From Pontibacter roseus DSM 17521 (lineage in GTDB: Bacteria; Bacteroidota; Bacteroidia; Cytophagales; Hymenobacteraceae), in contig NZ_KB890766.1 of assembly GCF_000373265.1 (NCBI RefSeq), forward strand, positions 461,432-525,431: a stretch of DNA of 64,000 nt, read 5' to 3'. Position 1 is the first letter of the stretch. The number at the start of each line of letters is the position of its first letter. A program made the translations under genes and the position numbers. The notes beneath the pieces are model-generated. The model was not told the DNA's origin, did no database searches, and saw only the letters and a program-made list of their open reading frames with translations. Shown here in pieces: positions 28,958-38,034 of the stretch.

Positions 28958-30190
28958 CTAGTGGAAGAACAGATATGTGATGAAGATGGCCGCTATGATA
29001 CCTGCGAAGTCAGCAATCAAGCCGCAGGTCAGGGCGTAACGGGATCGCTTGATGCCGACGGACCCAAAGTATACAGCCAGGATATAGAAGGTGGTCTCGG
29101 TTGAGCCCTGGAACACAGATGCCATACGCCCTACGAAGGAGTCAGCACCGTAATTCGTCATGGTCTCCACCATCAGGCCGCGGGCGCCGCTGCCGCTCAG
29201 CGGCTTCATAAAGGCAACTGGCAGGGCTGGGACAAAGTCGGTATTCACGCCCGTTAAAGAAATCAGGTACCCCAGGCCATTTACCAGCATGTCCAAAGCG
29301 CCGGAAGTCCGGAACACGCCGATGGCAACCAGGATGGCGACCAGGTAAGGTATGATGGTAACGGCAACCGAGAAACCCTCTTTGGCGCCTTCAATGAATG
29401 CCTCGTACACATTCACTTTTTTAACCAATGCCAGCCCTATGAAGGAGATGATGATGGAGAATAGGATGACGTTACTAGCCACTGTGGAGATGACGCTAAT
29501 CTGCTCCTGCGAAATGGTGCTGAAGTAGTAGATGAGCGCAGCTATGAGGGCAATGAGTGTACCCAGGTAGGCAAGTATCACCGGGTTGAAAAGGTTGATG
29601 CGCTGGTAGATGGCCACGGCAATCAAGCCGGACAGGGTAGAGAAGAAGGTCGCCAGCAGAATCGGGATGAAAATGTCAGAAGGGTCAACGGCGCCGAGTT
29701 GTGCCCGGAATACCATGATGCTAATCGGAATAATCGTCAAGCCCGAGGTATTTAGCACGAGGAACATGATTTGTGCATTGGAAGCCCGTTCCTTGATAGG
29801 GTTGAGCTCCTGCATCTCCTTCATGGCCTTGAGCCCGAGGGGAGTAGCGGCATTGTCGAGGCCCAGCATGTTGGCCGAGAAGTTCATCAGGATGGAGCCG
29901 AACACCGGGTGGTTTTTGGGAAGCTCGGGAAACAGGCGGTTGAAGAAGGGGGCCACCAGTTTAGCGAATATAGCGATGATGCCGCCGCGCTCGCCCACCT
30001 TCATCAGTCCCAGCCACAGGGTCATCACGCCGGTCAGGCCAAGGGAAATCTCAAAGCCCAGTTTGGCGTTGTCGAAGGTGCTGGCCACCAGTTTCTGGAA
30101 TATCTCAACGTCATTGAAGAAGATGAGCTGAAACAAGGCAATGGCAAAGGCAATCAGGAAGAAGGTTGCCCACAGATAGTTTAATACCAT
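28958..30190 (-). CDS. Nucleoside-recognition (Gate) domain membrane protein, SpmA-SpmB-like fusion
   Basis: 410 residues with about 10 hydrophobic segments. The first half matches the SpmA type (LGLTGVMTLWLGLMKVGERGGI, NMLGLDNAATPLGLKAM). The second half matches SpmB (VTIIPYLVAILVAIGVFRTSG, PVAFMKPLSGSGARGLMVE, DSFVGRMASVFQGSTETTFYILAVYFGSVGIK). Both halves belong to the Gate/nucleoside recognition family (PF07670). In spore formers SpmA and SpmB are separate, but fusions occur in Bacteroidota. The transported molecule is unknown; sporulation is not implied. Confidence 0.85.
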   Translation of the reverse strand: MVLNYLWATFFLIAFAIALFQLIFFNDVEIFQKLVASTFDNAKLGFEISLGLTGVMTLWLGLMKVGERGGIIAIFAKLVAPFFNRLFPELPKNHPVFGSILMNFSANMLGLDNAATPLGLKAMKEMQELNPIKERASNAQIMFLVLNTSGLTIIPISIMVFRAQLGAVDPSDIFIPILLATFFSTLSGLIAVAIYQRINLFNPVILAYLGTLIALIAALIYYFSTISQEQISVISTVASNVILFSIIISFIGLALVKKVNVYEAFIEGAKEGFSVAVTIIPYLVAILVAIGVFRTSGALDMLVNGLGYLISLTGVNTDFVPALPVAFMKPLSGSGARGLMVETMTNYGADSFVGRMASVFQGSTETTFYILAVYFGSVGIKRSRYALTCGLIADFAGIIAAIFITYLFFH

Positions 30191-30286
30191 GAAAAAAGGT
30201 TGGTTGGTCAGGAATCAGCCTGTAAGTTACAAACTGATTCCAATAACCGATTATCTGAAAGAAGAGAAATTTGGATTGGCAGCGGG

Positions 30287-31735
30287 TTAGTGCAGCAGCC
30301 CGTGGAAGAGCGAGGGGCGGGCGCCTTGGAGGTCGCACACAAAGCCGTTCACAATGCCATACCGGATTTCTCCTTCCTTGTCCTGCAGCACGAAGTTGGC
30401 ACCTCCCTCCAAGGTCAGGCTGTGGTCAACGGCACTGGAAACGCCCGTCACGTTGAGCGGGAGTTCCACTGGGTCGGGCAGCTCCTGCGGCAGCGTGGCC
30501 AATCTTATGGTGGTATAGCCCTGCCGCAACAAATCAAGGGCACGTTCAGGTGTCAGGTCGGTCAGCGTCTGGAAAGGCTGTTCGTATACCTTGCCTGGTA
30601 CTAACATGAGCCCCTCCGCATCCAGCTCTTCATAGCCGTAGAACACGCTCATGTCGCCTATCTCCTCCACCACGCTGGTGTGGTAGAAACCGAGTGTGTT
30701 CTGCGCCTGTACTTCCTGACGGTTTATCCCGATGTCGAGCAGGATGCTGCGGCCACCCTGTTCATACTGCACCTTCCGCACGATGAGGTCGAACAGGTAG
30801 CGCTGGTTCTCAGGTATGGCATAGTAGTCTTCCAGTGCATAGGAGGTATAGCCTTGGGTGCCAATCAGGTATAGCGCCGATACGATAGCGGCGAAGTTGA
30901 GCTGCCGGATGTACTGCTTCTCCGGGTCACCGAAGTAGCCGCCTGATTCTATCAATATCACGCTGGTGCCCCACTTCTGTATGTTGTCGCCAAAGGCCCT
31001 CGGTTCGTGCTCGTCTGAGAACTTGGCTATGTGACCGGGAATGAACTGCTGCAGCGCCTCGTTCAAACCCACAATGGAGCGCATGGCGCGGCCACGGACT
31101 TCGTTTACCGTTTGGGCATGGTCAAAGGCGGGGGCGAGGAAGGAGATGGTAGCCGTTTTGTGGCTCGTGCCCACGGTATAGTGCCGGCTCTGGTCGTGCA
31201 GGTTGAAGCCAAAGGCAGGCTCCAGGGTGTCGCGCAGGTCTTTGAGCAGCTGTGCCTCGGGGCTCTGCAGCCGGAGCGCATCCCGGTTCAGGTCAATCTC
31301 CAGGGCGTTGCGGCGCGTGTAGCGCTCGGCACCGTCCGGGTTCAGCATGGGCACGATGTAAAGGGTCATGTTCTGCAGGATGCTCTGCCGCACGGGGTCC
31401 AATTGGTCGGACTGTTGCAGGAAGTTGAGCAGGTCGAAGAGCGCCATGGTGGCAGTCGGTTCATCGCCGTGCATCTGCGACCAGAGCATGACTTTAGTTT
31501 TTCCGGTGCCCGCCTTAACCAAATAAATATCTCGGTCCTCAGCCGATTTGCCTGCTACCTGCACGTCCAGCAGTGGGTGTTGGCGCAACTGCTCCAGCAG
31601 CGGCACGATGTCCTGGTGCTTGAAGCGGCGGTGCTGCAAGGCCTGTTCTTTGAAGGTAGTGTGTTGCTCGTATACCTGGCGCGCCACCTGCTGTATGGGC
31701 AGGGTGGCCTCCGATTGGTTTTGTGATGATGCCAT
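30287..31735 (-). CDS. M14 family zinc carboxypeptidase
   Basis: 482 residues. The zinc site HxxE appears in WSQMHGDEPTATMALFDLL, and NLHDQ may provide the third ligand. The substrate-binding set is MLNPDGAERYTRRNALEIDLNRD. The catalytic Glu is likely in SVILIESGGYFGDPEKQ. A C-terminal region of about 190 residues beyond the catalytic domain probably forms beta domains. No signal peptide is visible (MASSQNQSEATLPIQQ), so it may act in the cytoplasm. Zinc carboxypeptidases of this kind trim C-terminal residues of peptides or murein peptides. The exact specificity is open. Confidence 0.88.
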   Translation of the reverse strand: MASSQNQSEATLPIQQVARQVYEQHTTFKEQALQHRRFKHQDIVPLLEQLRQHPLLDVQVAGKSAEDRDIYLVKAGTGKTKVMLWSQMHGDEPTATMALFDLLNFLQQSDQLDPVRQSILQNMTLYIVPMLNPDGAERYTRRNALEIDLNRDALRLQSPEAQLLKDLRDTLEPAFGFNLHDQSRHYTVGTSHKTATISFLAPAFDHAQTVNEVRGRAMRSIVGLNEALQQFIPGHIAKFSDEHEPRAFGDNIQKWGTSVILIESGGYFGDPEKQYIRQLNFAAIVSALYLIGTQGYTSYALEDYYAIPENQRYLFDLIVRKVQYEQGGRSILLDIGINRQEVQAQNTLGFYHTSVVEEIGDMSVFYGYEELDAEGLMLVPGKVYEQPFQTLTDLTPERALDLLRQGYTTIRLATLPQELPDPVELPLNVTGVSSAVDHSLTLEGGANFVLQDKEGEIRYGIVNGFVCDLQGARPSLFHGLLH

Positions 31736-31850
31736 GTAAAAATAGGTATGCTAGTTTATGTCTGCTGTCTGCCGCCAGTGTTTCAGCGGGTCCGCTAAGT
31801 TAGCAAATCAAACGAATCCTGCTGCCCAACGCCTGCCATACCTTCTGATA

Positions 31851-31903
31851 AACCGAAACGCCTCCCGACCCAGGCTATACCTGGAACGGGAGGCGTTTCG
31901 GTT
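31851..31903 (-). terminator. Long hairpin terminator downstream of the small membrane protein
   Basis: Stem 31851-31867 with 31887-31903 (17 bp, perfect). The 19-base loop holds its own CCAGG/CCTGG mini-stem and one copy of the CTATACCT word. It ends the leftward transcript from 32375. Confidence 0.8.
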
Positions 31904-31940
31904 CGGACTGAAGAAAAGAGCAGCCCTAGCTCAAAATGGC

Positions 31941-32375
31941 TTAGTTACCTGGCCATTCACCCCATGGAATACGAGCCAGGATGAGGATGAGCGCCAAGGT
32001 ATAGAAAACAGCGATGCTACTGAAGCGCTTCTTGTCGTCTTGCAAACGTTTGGAACGGGCATATCCCACTGTAATCAATATCAAAGCGATAATCATGGTG
32101 AGCGGGTGCTCCAACACATAGAATCGCTGCTCGCTCACTTTCATGAAGCCTTCGGTAGCCATATCAATCCCCTTTGGCGAGAGAAAGTAGAGTATTACAC
32201 CCAACACCCACTGCAGGTGCGCAGGTATAAGCCCCAGCAGACCCCTTTTTCTGTCTTTGTCGGTGAATGGCTTGTTGCCAGACATACCCATGAAAGCAAA
32301 AACGATGCTGATGATAAGACCTAGCAGTACCAGGTAGGCCATAAACGAGTGAAAATGCTGTAATCCTGTATACAT
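31941..32375 (-). CDS. Small membrane protein, four helices, unknown function
   Basis: 144 residues with four hydrophobic segments (about 10-30, 50-66, 87-105 and 118-135). Motifs are YTGLQHFHSFMAYLVLLGL, a cytoplasmic-looking GNKPFTDKDRKRGLLGLIPAHLQWVLGVILYFLSP, and RFYVLEHPLTMIIALILITVGYARSKR. Conserved His residues (H7, H9 and two more) in and next to helices could bind a metal or heme, but this is an inference. The type is common in Bacteroidota. Confidence 0.75.
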   Translation of the reverse strand: MYTGLQHFHSFMAYLVLLGLIISIVFAFMGMSGNKPFTDKDRKRGLLGLIPAHLQWVLGVILYFLSPKGIDMATEGFMKVSEQRFYVLEHPLTMIIALILITVGYARSKRLQDDKKRFSSIAVFYTLALILILARIPWGEWPGN

Positions 32376-32475
32376 TTCGGAGAATAGGTTAGTGTCAGCT
32401 GTAAATATAGGAATTTTAAAATTATCTCAGCTGTGGGGATTCTATTTTAAGCTACCTGTCAGGCAGGCAAAGCAA

Positions 32476-32505
32476 AGCCCCGCGCATGTAGACATGGGCG
32501 GGGCT
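32476..32505 (-). terminator. Intrinsic terminator of the exported methyltransferase-fold gene
   Basis: GC-rich stem 32476-32483 with 32498-32505 (AGCCCCGC/GCGGGGCT), extended by a weaker inner pairing. On the minus strand it is followed by a T-rich stretch. Confidence 0.7.
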
Positions 32506-32525
32506 ATGGTGCGAGTAGGTGATGC

Positions 32526-33107
32526 TTAGCGACCTTTGGCTGGTGACTTCTTCTCCGGCACGGTCCAGAGGTAAATGGTGGAGCCATCCACCACCTGGGT
32601 TTCTTCCGGCTCCCAGTCGCCCATGTCAAAGGCGTGGGACACGATACGCGTTCCGGGCTTGAGCTGTTCCAGCAGCATCGGGCGGAGCTTCATGTTCACG
32701 GTTGGCAGCAGGTATAGCGTGACCACCGTGGCCGGTCGGTAATCCACTTTGAACAAGTCACCTTCCACAAATCTCACCTTATCGGTCACATCCGCCTTCT
32801 TGGCATTGGCGTTCGCCTCTTTGATGCGCTCCGGGTTTATATCAAAGCCAGTAGCATTGGCGCCATATTCCTTAGCCGCCGTCACCACGATGCGACCGTC
32901 ACCACAGCCTAGGTCATAGAGCACGTCCTTCTCCGTCACGTTAGCTAGTTTCAGCATCGCATCCACCACTGCCTGCGGCGTAGGCACATAGGGAACATCC
33001 AGCTTCGGTGTGGTTGCTTTGGTAGCCGTCTGGGTAGGCTGTGCGAAAGCGGCTGTCGCGCACAGCATCAGGAGTAACGTCCAGAGGGAATGTCTGATTG
33101 ATTTCAT
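32526..33107 (-). CDS. Exported class I SAM-methyltransferase-fold protein
   Basis: 193 residues. The start is a clear Sec signal peptide (MKSIRHSLWTLLLMLCATAAFA, cleavage after about 22). The mature part is a Rossmann methyltransferase fold: motif I VLYDLGCGDGRIVVTAA (about 62-78), ATGFDINPERIKEA as the acidic ribose-binding loop, VRFVEGDLFK, and VVTLYLLPTVNMKLRPML. SAM is not known to be present in the periplasm, so export of an intact SAM-binding fold is odd. It may be inactive, bind another nucleotide or lipid, or the signal may be an uncleaved anchor with the domain kept inside. Neighbours give no clue. Confidence 0.8.
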   Translation of the reverse strand: MKSIRHSLWTLLLMLCATAAFAQPTQTATKATTPKLDVPYVPTPQAVVDAMLKLANVTEKDVLYDLGCGDGRIVVTAAKEYGANATGFDINPERIKEANANAKKADVTDKVRFVEGDLFKVDYRPATVVTLYLLPTVNMKLRPMLLEQLKPGTRIVSHAFDMGDWEPEETQVVDGSTIYLWTVPEKKSPAKGR

Positions 33108-33307
33108 AGGAATTGACTTTGGTTAAAGATTAAGTATGGAAATGAATGAGTCTTGAGAAACGACGTAACCGCCCGCCCGCCTAAGCAACCCGAAGGTGGC
33201 CATTCAACGCAGAACCTACCGGCTTTTCAGCAGGTATAGCAGATCATACTAGTACGTATATGCTTGATTTACAGTTCAACTAGATGTAGGCGCTAGATAA
33301 ACTTAGC

Positions 33308-34702
33308 CTATACCCGTACCTGTTTCCAGGTGCCGCGCCGGAACAGCCACCAGCTGACCAGGGCATGGAACGAGTGGCAGAAAGCGATGGCGATAAAAAT
33401 GCCGGTTTCCGCAAAACCAAGTGAAAGCGCCAACACATAAGCCAGTGGGATTTCAATCAGCCACAGCACCACGACGTTGATGAGGGAGGGCGTGCGGGTA
33501 TCGCCTGCTCCGTTGAAGGCCTGCACCATCACCATGCCCAAGCCAAAGAAGACATAGCCCAGCGTGATGATGCGCAGTGCTTCGGAGGCGATAAGGACAA
33601 CGCCTGCCTCGTTGGTGAAGAAAGCCGCCAGATACTCCCCGAACAGCAGGAAAATCAGTGTAATCACCGCCATGAAAATCACATTGTAGCGCGCCGTCAG
33701 CCAGACCGCCAGCTCTGCCCGTTTGGCTTTCTGGGCACCGAGGTTCTGTCCCACTAGCGTAGCCGCCGCCGACGAAAGGCCCCAGGCAGGCAGCAGTGTG
33801 AACATGATAATCCGGAACGCAATGGTGTAACCGGCCAAAGCGGTGCTCCCAAACTCGGCTATGATGCGGGTCAGGAATATCCAGCTGGCGGAATCAATCA
33901 GGTACTGGCCCATACCTCCAGAGGACACTTTGAGGATACGGCCAATCATGGCCAGGCTGATGATGAAGTTCTCCCGCCCGATTTTGAGCAGGTGTTTCCC
34001 GTTTAGGAGGTGGTACAGTTGGTATACTACCCCGATGCTGCGCCCTATGGTCGTGGCCCACGCGGCTCCCTCCAATCCCATACCTGGAAAACCGCCTATC
34101 CCGAAAATCAGGAGCGGGTCCAGCACGATGTTCGCTCCGTTGGCCAGCCAGAGAGTACGCATGGCCAGATGCGGCTGCCCCGCCCCGCGAAAAGCTCCGT
34201 TGATGAGGAAAAGCAGGATGATGGCCAGGTTGCCGGCGAATATAACTTGGGCGTAGCGCAGACCAGTTGTGATAATGGCCTCCTCGGCTCCCATCAGGGC
34301 GAAGATGTCCGCAGCAAAATAAGTGGCAAGGAAGCCCATCACGATGGCCAGAACGGCTCCTGTCACGATGAGCTGGAAGGTGACGCTGGCCGCCTCCCGG
34401 TAATCCTTTTCGCCGACTCGTCTGGATACAAGGGCCGTGGCGGCAATGCTCACGCCCATACCTACCGAGTAGATAATCATGAGAACCGTTTCGGTCAGGC
34501 CAACCGTAGCCAGAGCGTTGGGCCCGAGCCTGCCCACAAAGAAGATGTCCACCACCGCGAACAAAGACTCCATCACCATCTCCAGTATCATGGGCACCGC
34601 CAGCAACACAATTCCCTTCCGGATGCCCAGCGTGGTATAATCCTGCTCCTTGCCCTTCACGGCAGACCAGATAAGGTGGAAAGACTCTTTATAGCTGCTC
34701 AT
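33308..34702 (-). CDS. MATE family efflux transporter
   Basis: 464 residues with 12 membrane segments in two six-helix halves. Typical motifs are RKGIVLLAVPMILEMVMESLFAVVDIFFVGRLGPNALATVGLTETV in the first half and its counterpart TALAGYTIAFRIIMFTLLPAWGLSSAAATLVGQNLGAQ in the second. It exports cationic drugs or metabolites against Na+ or H+ at the inner membrane. No regulator is adjacent. Confidence 0.92.
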   Translation of the reverse strand: MSSYKESFHLIWSAVKGKEQDYTTLGIRKGIVLLAVPMILEMVMESLFAVVDIFFVGRLGPNALATVGLTETVLMIIYSVGMGVSIAATALVSRRVGEKDYREAASVTFQLIVTGAVLAIVMGFLATYFAADIFALMGAEEAIITTGLRYAQVIFAGNLAIILLFLINGAFRGAGQPHLAMRTLWLANGANIVLDPLLIFGIGGFPGMGLEGAAWATTIGRSIGVVYQLYHLLNGKHLLKIGRENFIISLAMIGRILKVSSGGMGQYLIDSASWIFLTRIIAEFGSTALAGYTIAFRIIMFTLLPAWGLSSAAATLVGQNLGAQKAKRAELAVWLTARYNVIFMAVITLIFLLFGEYLAAFFTNEAGVVLIASEALRIITLGYVFFGLGMVMVQAFNGAGDTRTPSLINVVVLWLIEIPLAYVLALSLGFAETGIFIAIAFCHSFHALVSWWLFRRGTWKQVRV

Positions 34703-34800
34703 GCGCGTGGGCTACCGGGTATGGAGTGGATGGAGAGACTACGGATTTTCACCTGCCAAATGTTTTGAGCCAAGTATACCTGTAGTTAAAGGCAATTGAT

Positions 34801-36267
34801 TCAGTCTACTTCCACGTACTTCTTGTCCTCGTTCATCCGCACAATCTTCGGGTAGAAAGTGCCCACCACCTCTACCAAATCCTGCTGGTAGGTCATCACC
34901 TGGTGGATGTCTTTGTAAGCCATGGGAGCCTCGTCCAGGCCGGCGCCCACCAGGTCCACGCCGGCCTTCTTTAGGAATTGGCGCATGTCAGGAGGCGAGA
35001 GCGTCTTGATGGCCTTCGTGCGGGACATGGTTCTTCCCGCTCCATGCGAAGCGGAATTGATGGCGGCCGCCTCACCCTTACCCCGCACGATGAAACCAGG
35101 AGTAGCCATGGTGCCGGGTATGATGCCTATCACACCCTTGCCGGCCGGTGTGGCTCCTTTGCGGTGCACAATCACTTCCTGGCCTTTGGCGTCCTTTTCT
35201 TTCCAGGCGAAGTTATGGTGGTTCTCAATCCGGGCTATCGGTGTCTCGCCCAGCTGTGCCGCCAGCCGTTCGTGTATCTGGTGATGGCACGCGGAGGCAT
35301 AGTCGCCGGCCAGGTTCATGGCGAGCCAATATTCCTGACCCGCCTCGGAGTCTAGGTCGAGCCAGGCCAGGTGCTTCGCCTCTTGGGGCAGGGGGCAGGC
35401 ATCCATCGCTACTTTGGTATAGTAACCCGCCACATTGGCGCCCAGCCGCCGTGAGCCGGAGTGGGAGAGGATGGCCAAATATTTGCCTGAGGGTAGATTG
35501 AACTCGTTGTCCGCCTCGTGCAGCTCCACCGTGCCGAACTCCACGAAATGGTTACCTCCGCCCGATGTGCCCAACTGCTGGAAAGCGCGGTCCTTGAGCT
35601 CCCGCACCACCGGAATCTCGTGGAACTCCGGCCGGCTCATGATTTCGTGGTCTATAGGGCGTTTGAACGAGGTGTTGCCAAAGCGGGTGCTGTCGGTCAG
35701 CATCTTGATGAGCCTCTCCCGGTTCTTGTCGATGTAGCCGGTGTGGATGTCGAAAATGCTCATGCTCATGCGGCAGCCGATGTCCACGCCCACCCCGTAA
35801 GGTATAACAGCATTGTGCGTGGCCAGCACGCCACCCACCGGCAGACCATAACCCTGATGGGCGTCGGGCATCAGGGCGCCGCCTCGGGTCACGGGCAGGC
35901 GCATGGCGATGTTCATCTGGTCCAAGGCACCTTGCTCTATACCTTCGGCTCCGTATACAGCATACTTCGGTTTGTCAGTTTTCAGGGCGATGGGCGCGGC
36001 TTCTTTCTGCGCCAGAATCGCCTGGGCCAGGGGTGCCAGCGTGGTGTGCATCTGGTACTGCTCGGGGGCAGCCAGCACATCCTGCAGCAGCTCTATCTGG
36101 TGCCGCTTGCCCAAGTCGGTGTAGAAGGTATGGATGAGGTTGAGGGCGGTGCCGGTAGGCTTACCGGAAGGATACCCAAGGCTCAGCAGGTCTTTTGACG
36201 ACAGCTTGTCTGACTTAGAGCTCTTTTTCTGCTTTTCTGGTTTCTTGCTATTCTTCTTGTTTTTCAT
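34801..36267 (-). CDS. rtcB: RtcB family RNA ligase
   Basis: 488 residues, full length. A polar Lys-rich head (residues 1-25) precedes the RtcB core. Core motifs are MRLPVTRGGALMPDAHQGYGLPVGG, VIPYGVGVDIGCRMSMSIF (metal-binding D and C near 162-165), LGTSGGGNHFVEF, LSHSGSR, ENHHNFAWK, HRKGATPAGKGVIGIIPGTMATPGFIVRG and SASHGAGRTMSR, where the guanylylated His lies. It joins 2',3'-cyclic-phosphate or 3'-phosphate RNA ends to 5'-OH ends with GTP and Mn. No archease or rtcA gene is near, so it probably acts in general RNA repair here. Confidence 0.95.
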   Translation of the reverse strand: MKNKKNSKKPEKQKKSSKSDKLSSKDLLSLGYPSGKPTGTALNLIHTFYTDLGKRHQIELLQDVLAAPEQYQMHTTLAPLAQAILAQKEAAPIALKTDKPKYAVYGAEGIEQGALDQMNIAMRLPVTRGGALMPDAHQGYGLPVGGVLATHNAVIPYGVGVDIGCRMSMSIFDIHTGYIDKNRERLIKMLTDSTRFGNTSFKRPIDHEIMSRPEFHEIPVVRELKDRAFQQLGTSGGGNHFVEFGTVELHEADNEFNLPSGKYLAILSHSGSRRLGANVAGYYTKVAMDACPLPQEAKHLAWLDLDSEAGQEYWLAMNLAGDYASACHHQIHERLAAQLGETPIARIENHHNFAWKEKDAKGQEVIVHRKGATPAGKGVIGIIPGTMATPGFIVRGKGEAAAINSASHGAGRTMSRTKAIKTLSPPDMRQFLKKAGVDLVGAGLDEAPMAYKDIHQVMTYQQDLVEVVGTFYPKIVRMNEDKKYVEVD

Positions 36268-36384
36268 AGGTATGCATCGGCTACACGAACCCTACTATAC
36301 GCGGAATCTGGTGCAGGTGATAGGGTATAGAAAGTACCTAGCAATTCGGTGTTTTGAAAACTCGGGAGGTCTGCAGGTATAGGT

Positions 36385-37794
36385 CTAGTTGTTGCGCTTC
36401 ATCCGTCTCTCGAGCATGGGCAAGGCCAGCAGGAGAAGCCCGCCCACCGCCAGAACAGCTATACCTACAAGGGCCCCCAATCCGGTATACATCAGACTGG
36501 AATAGAGCAGGTAGGCGCTCGTGAGGCAGAAAAGCAGGGGCGTGATGGGGTAGAGGGGAACCCGGAAGGGACGTGGCCGGTCAGGCTCTTTCCTCCTCAA
36601 CACGAACAGCGCTATACCTACCAGCAGCAGGAAAAACCAGAAGACGGGCGCCGTATACTCCACAATCGTCTCAAAGCCGTTACGCGTCAGGAAGCCCAGT
36701 GCCACCAGTGCCAGCGATATGGCCCCTTGCACCAGGAAAGCATTGACAGGGGAGGAGGTCTGCCCGTTCCACTTGCCTAGAAATCCGAACACCGGGAAAT
36801 CGCGGCCGAGGGCGTAATTGGTGCGGGCGCCCGTAAAGATAGTGGCATTGACCGAGGTCAGGGCAGCCAAGGTGACAATCAGGGCGATTATCACGACACC
36901 TGCCTCGCCGAAAGTAGCTCTTACCAAATCGCTCGCCACCGCCTCCGATTGCGCCATGCCCCCAAGTCCCAGCACGTTGAGGTAAGCTATGTTGATCAGC
37001 AGGTAGATGAGTGTAATAATGGCGATGCTGGCCATGAGGGCGGTGGCCATACCCCGGCGCTCGGTCTTGAGCTCGGCCGAGATGTAGGCTGCTTCGTTCC
37101 ATCCCCCGAAGGTCAGTAATACGAACACCATGGCCAGACCGAGTGAGGTGGTTCCGCCGCTTGAGGCAGGGGCGGCAGTCGCTGCGGCATCAGGTGCGAA
37201 CAAAAAGCTGGCCGCCAGGATAAACAGGATGCCCAGTATTTCCAAAATGGTCAGGAGCCTCTGCGTGCCGGCCCCGAAAGTCACCCCCACAATGTTGATG
37301 GCCGTAAGGGAAATGACCACCAGCGCAGCATAAAACACGGATGTAAACTCCCCAAAGCTGTAAATCTGCGCCAGGTAATCTCCAATGATGAAGGAGAGCA
37401 GCGCGATGGAGCCGGTCTGGATAACGCTCATCCTAGCCCAGGCAAACAGGAAAGCCGGTTTCTTGCCGAATGCCCTGGTCAGGAAATGGTAGTCGCCGCC
37501 GGCATTGGGGAAGGTGGTGGCAAGTTCGGCATAGCACATCGCCCCAATCAGCGACACGAGCCCGCCCAACACCCAGGTAGCTAGGAAAATCGTGCTGCTC
37601 TCCGTGTTGGCTGCTACCAGCGATGGCGTCCGGAAAATGCCCGCACCCACCACAATGCCCACGATTACGGCGATGGCGTCCAGCATGCCCAGCGCTGGTC
37701 TCGGTTCCGCTTTTTTGTCAGTAGTGGATGGGGTGGCTTCTGTGAGTTGGCTTTCGGTGGCGGCGGTTCTGAATTCCTGGTCCATTTCTTCCAT
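36385..37794 (-). CDS. APC family amino-acid permease
   Basis: 469 residues with 12 membrane segments. The N-terminal tail is polar and acidic. Helix 1 has the APC signature (LGMLDAIAVIVGIVVGAGIFRTPSLVA) with the GxG break that binds the amino-acid carboxylate. TTFPNAGGDYHFLTRAFGKKPAFLFAWA and LTFGGWNEAAYISAELK are typical of the AAT/LAT-type group. It imports or exchanges amino acids at the inner membrane. The substrate is unknown. Confidence 0.92.
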   Translation of the reverse strand: MEEMDQEFRTAATESQLTEATPSTTDKKAEPRPALGMLDAIAVIVGIVVGAGIFRTPSLVAANTESSTIFLATWVLGGLVSLIGAMCYAELATTFPNAGGDYHFLTRAFGKKPAFLFAWARMSVIQTGSIALLSFIIGDYLAQIYSFGEFTSVFYAALVVISLTAINIVGVTFGAGTQRLLTILEILGILFILAASFLFAPDAAATAAPASSGGTTSLGLAMVFVLLTFGGWNEAAYISAELKTERRGMATALMASIAIITLIYLLINIAYLNVLGLGGMAQSEAVASDLVRATFGEAGVVIIALIVTLAALTSVNATIFTGARTNYALGRDFPVFGFLGKWNGQTSSPVNAFLVQGAISLALVALGFLTRNGFETIVEYTAPVFWFFLLLVGIALFVLRRKEPDRPRPFRVPLYPITPLLFCLTSAYLLYSSLMYTGLGALVGIAVLAVGGLLLLALPMLERRMKRNN

Positions 37795-38034
37795 AAGCTT
37801 TAATCAATCAGTGGGTCACGGCACAACGTGTGGCCTGAGAACATTGTACGGTTAACAGCTGAATTTTACTGAGTTAGCTTCACAAAATTACCTACAGGAG
37901 CAGGTGCGGCAGAGCTGAACATTCACACACCTGACACGTTATGAAAGGAAGCCTGCCGGTATCTGCTGCGGTAAGTAATAAGGAGCAGAGCATTCTGGGA
38001 AATCTTGAATAGAAGTAAAAAGCGAGTATAGAAC

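Noticed and set aside
28958-30190. Sporulation genes (SpmA/SpmB)
   Set aside because: The fused Gate-domain protein is common in non-spore-forming Bacteroidota; no other sporulation gene is present.
30200-30604. 134-codon plus-strand frame, and similar long frames at 31031-31726, 34010-34768 and 35518-36198
   Set aside because: All are antisense to well-supported genes (M14 peptidase, MATE, RtcB) and show no domain.
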